Of a stretch of DNA of 64,000 bases, positions 63,015 through 64,000 are shown piece after piece. The translations under genes were made by a program, and so were the position numbers. The DNA comes from an uncultured Aquimarina sp. (GTDB lineage: Bacteria; Bacteroidota; Bacteroidia; Flavobacteriales; Flavobacteriaceae). The stretch covers positions 1-64,000 of the forward strand of contig CANMDH010000031.1 in NCBI GenBank assembly GCA_947496555.1, read 5' to 3'. Below the pieces are notes generated by a model, which saw nothing but the letters and a program-made list of their open reading frames with translations, was not told the origin of the DNA and ran no database searches. Position 1 is the stretch's first letter. Each line of letters opens with the position of its first letter.

Positions 63015-64000
63015 ATGATGACTAAAATGAAAATCACACAGTGGTCAATCATGGGACTATTACTCGTCGCATGTAGCACCGAGCAGTTTGATGAATCAGC
63101 TACTGGAGTAAATCAAACTTTAGACAGTGACATTGTAGAAAAGGCATTTCCAGGGGAAACCGGGAATGTATCTGAGATGTATCATGCGGGTGAAAAACTT
63201 GCAATCGAAGAGGTAAATGGACAATTTGTCTATGAAGGGGATATTATCTTTGAAAACGATATGGTGTCCAAAACCCCACAAAAAGTGGTATTTGAAGAGG
63301 GAGAAACTCCCATTAACAAAAGTGTAGGACGAACCGGCGGGAGATGGCCAAATAATACGGTGTATTATACCATCGATAGTGGTTTACCAAAGCAATATCG
63401 CGTTACCGATGCTATTGCTCATTGGGAAGCCAATACTTCTTTGACGTTTGTAAGGCGTACCAATCAAAACAACTACATACGATTTAGAAAAGGATCTGGA
63501 TGTTCGTCTAGTGTTGGTATGATTGGTGGTCGCCAAAATATCAACCTGGCCGATGGATGTTCTACCGGAAGTACGATTCATGAAATCGGTCATGCCGTAG
63601 GACTATGGCATGAGCAAAGCCGTGCCGATCGCGATAATTGGATTACCATACAATGGCAAAACATACAGTCGGGTAAAGAACATAATTTCCAGACCTATGT
63701 GCAGCGGGGACGTGATGGAGATGAATATACCAATAGCCTTGATTTTGGGTCCATCATGATGTATAGCTCAAGAGCATTTTCTAACAATGGGCAACGTACC
63801 ATCACCAGAAAAGATGGAAGTGGATATAGCACACAACGTAGCGGATTATCCTCTGGTGATTTAACAGGAATTAATCAAATGTACCCAGGTAATGGGGGCG
63901 GAGAAGTATATGAAAACGGAAACTACTATACCATTCACGGAGTACGAGTATACCGCTGGAGTGATGTTTGGTGGTATTATGACAGAAGTCAAAGCCGTTG
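63015..64000 (+). CDS. Astacin-like (M12A) metalloprotease lipoprotein, partial
   Basis: The gene runs off the right end; 328 codons are visible. A lipobox (LLLVAC, Cys19 or Cys20 by start choice) precedes a propeptide-like region to about residue 98. The astacin domain shows the zinc site HEIGHAVGLWHEQSRADRD (His189, catalytic Glu190, His193, His199) and a Met-turn in SIMMYSS. The visible C-terminus after a Gly-rich linker (YPGNGGGE) is aromatic rich (WSDVWWYYDR), possibly a binding module. It follows the GH5-GH18 gene by 41 bases, so it is probably co-regulated and may remove protein from chitin. Confidence 0.9.
   Translation, partial: MMTKMKITQWSIMGLLLVACSTEQFDESATGVNQTLDSDIVEKAFPGETGNVSEMYHAGEKLAIEEVNGQFVYEGDIIFENDMVSKTPQKVVFEEGETPINKSVGRTGGRWPNNTVYYTIDSGLPKQYRVTDAIAHWEANTSLTFVRRTNQNNYIRFRKGSGCSSSVGMIGGRQNINLADGCSTGSTIHEIGHAVGLWHEQSRADRDNWITIQWQNIQSGKEHNFQTYVQRGRDGDEYTNSLDFGSIMMYSSRAFSNNGQRTITRKDGSGYSTQRSGLSSGDLTGINQMYPGNGGGEVYENGNYYTIHGVRVYRWSDVWWYYDRSQSR

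Overview
The window is a low-GC chromosomal segment from a marine Flavobacteriia-type Bacteroidetes, probably Flavobacteriaceae and perhaps Aquimarina-like (the genus is inference). The evidence is a SusC/SusD pair, type IX secretion (T9SS) C-terminal sorting domains, LytTR regulators with LytS-like kinases, a hybrid two-component AraC-type regulator with periplasmic Reg_prop propellers, many Bacteroidetes lipoproteins, and translation starts that mostly lack Shine-Dalgarno sequences. No tRNA, rRNA, CRISPR array, transposase or prophage was recognised.

Positions 1-26 kb are mostly accessory housekeeping genes, largely on the minus strand. They comprise a short, probably truncated DUF1853 gene, a hybrid sensor kinase, pirin and DUF3291 proteins, three amidohydrolases in a row (one fused to a TolB-like propeller), a YdeI-like protein, a plus-strand VapA-like protein behind a pair of palindromic boxes, an operon of hydrolase, ECF sigma factor and membrane protein, a cluster of secreted esterase and NTF2-like proteins, an AraC-type membrane regulator, a superinfection-immunity/SHOCT protein, a macro-like/TIR fusion, and small enzymes (GNAT, FMN-binding, nitrilase, intradiol dioxygenase-like, arginase family).

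Positions about 27-64 kb form a large chitin utilisation locus. A LytS/LytTR pair lies in one apparent operon with a sodium:solute symporter and an M1 aminopeptidase, divergent from susC-susD and a GH18 lipoprotein. A very large FG-GAP/ASPIC lipoprotein follows on the other strand. Then come nagB (glucosamine-6-phosphate deaminase fused to a PIG-L domain) and a GH20 hexosaminidase. A second LytS kinase and its LytTR regulator are separated by a 4-kb hybrid two-component system (HTCS) gene. The right end carries two giant T9SS-secreted enzymes, a ChiA-like protein with three GH18 domains and a GH5-CBM6-GH18 protein, followed by an astacin-type metalloprotease lipoprotein cut by the window edge.

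Inferred working model: the secreted multidomain enzymes and the astacin open up cuticle-like chitin-protein material. The surface GH18 lipoprotein and SusC/SusD capture and import chitooligosaccharides. GH20 releases GlcNAc in the periplasm, the SSS symporter may carry sugar across the inner membrane, and NagB feeds glycolysis. The two LytTR systems and the HTCS are placed to control the locus.
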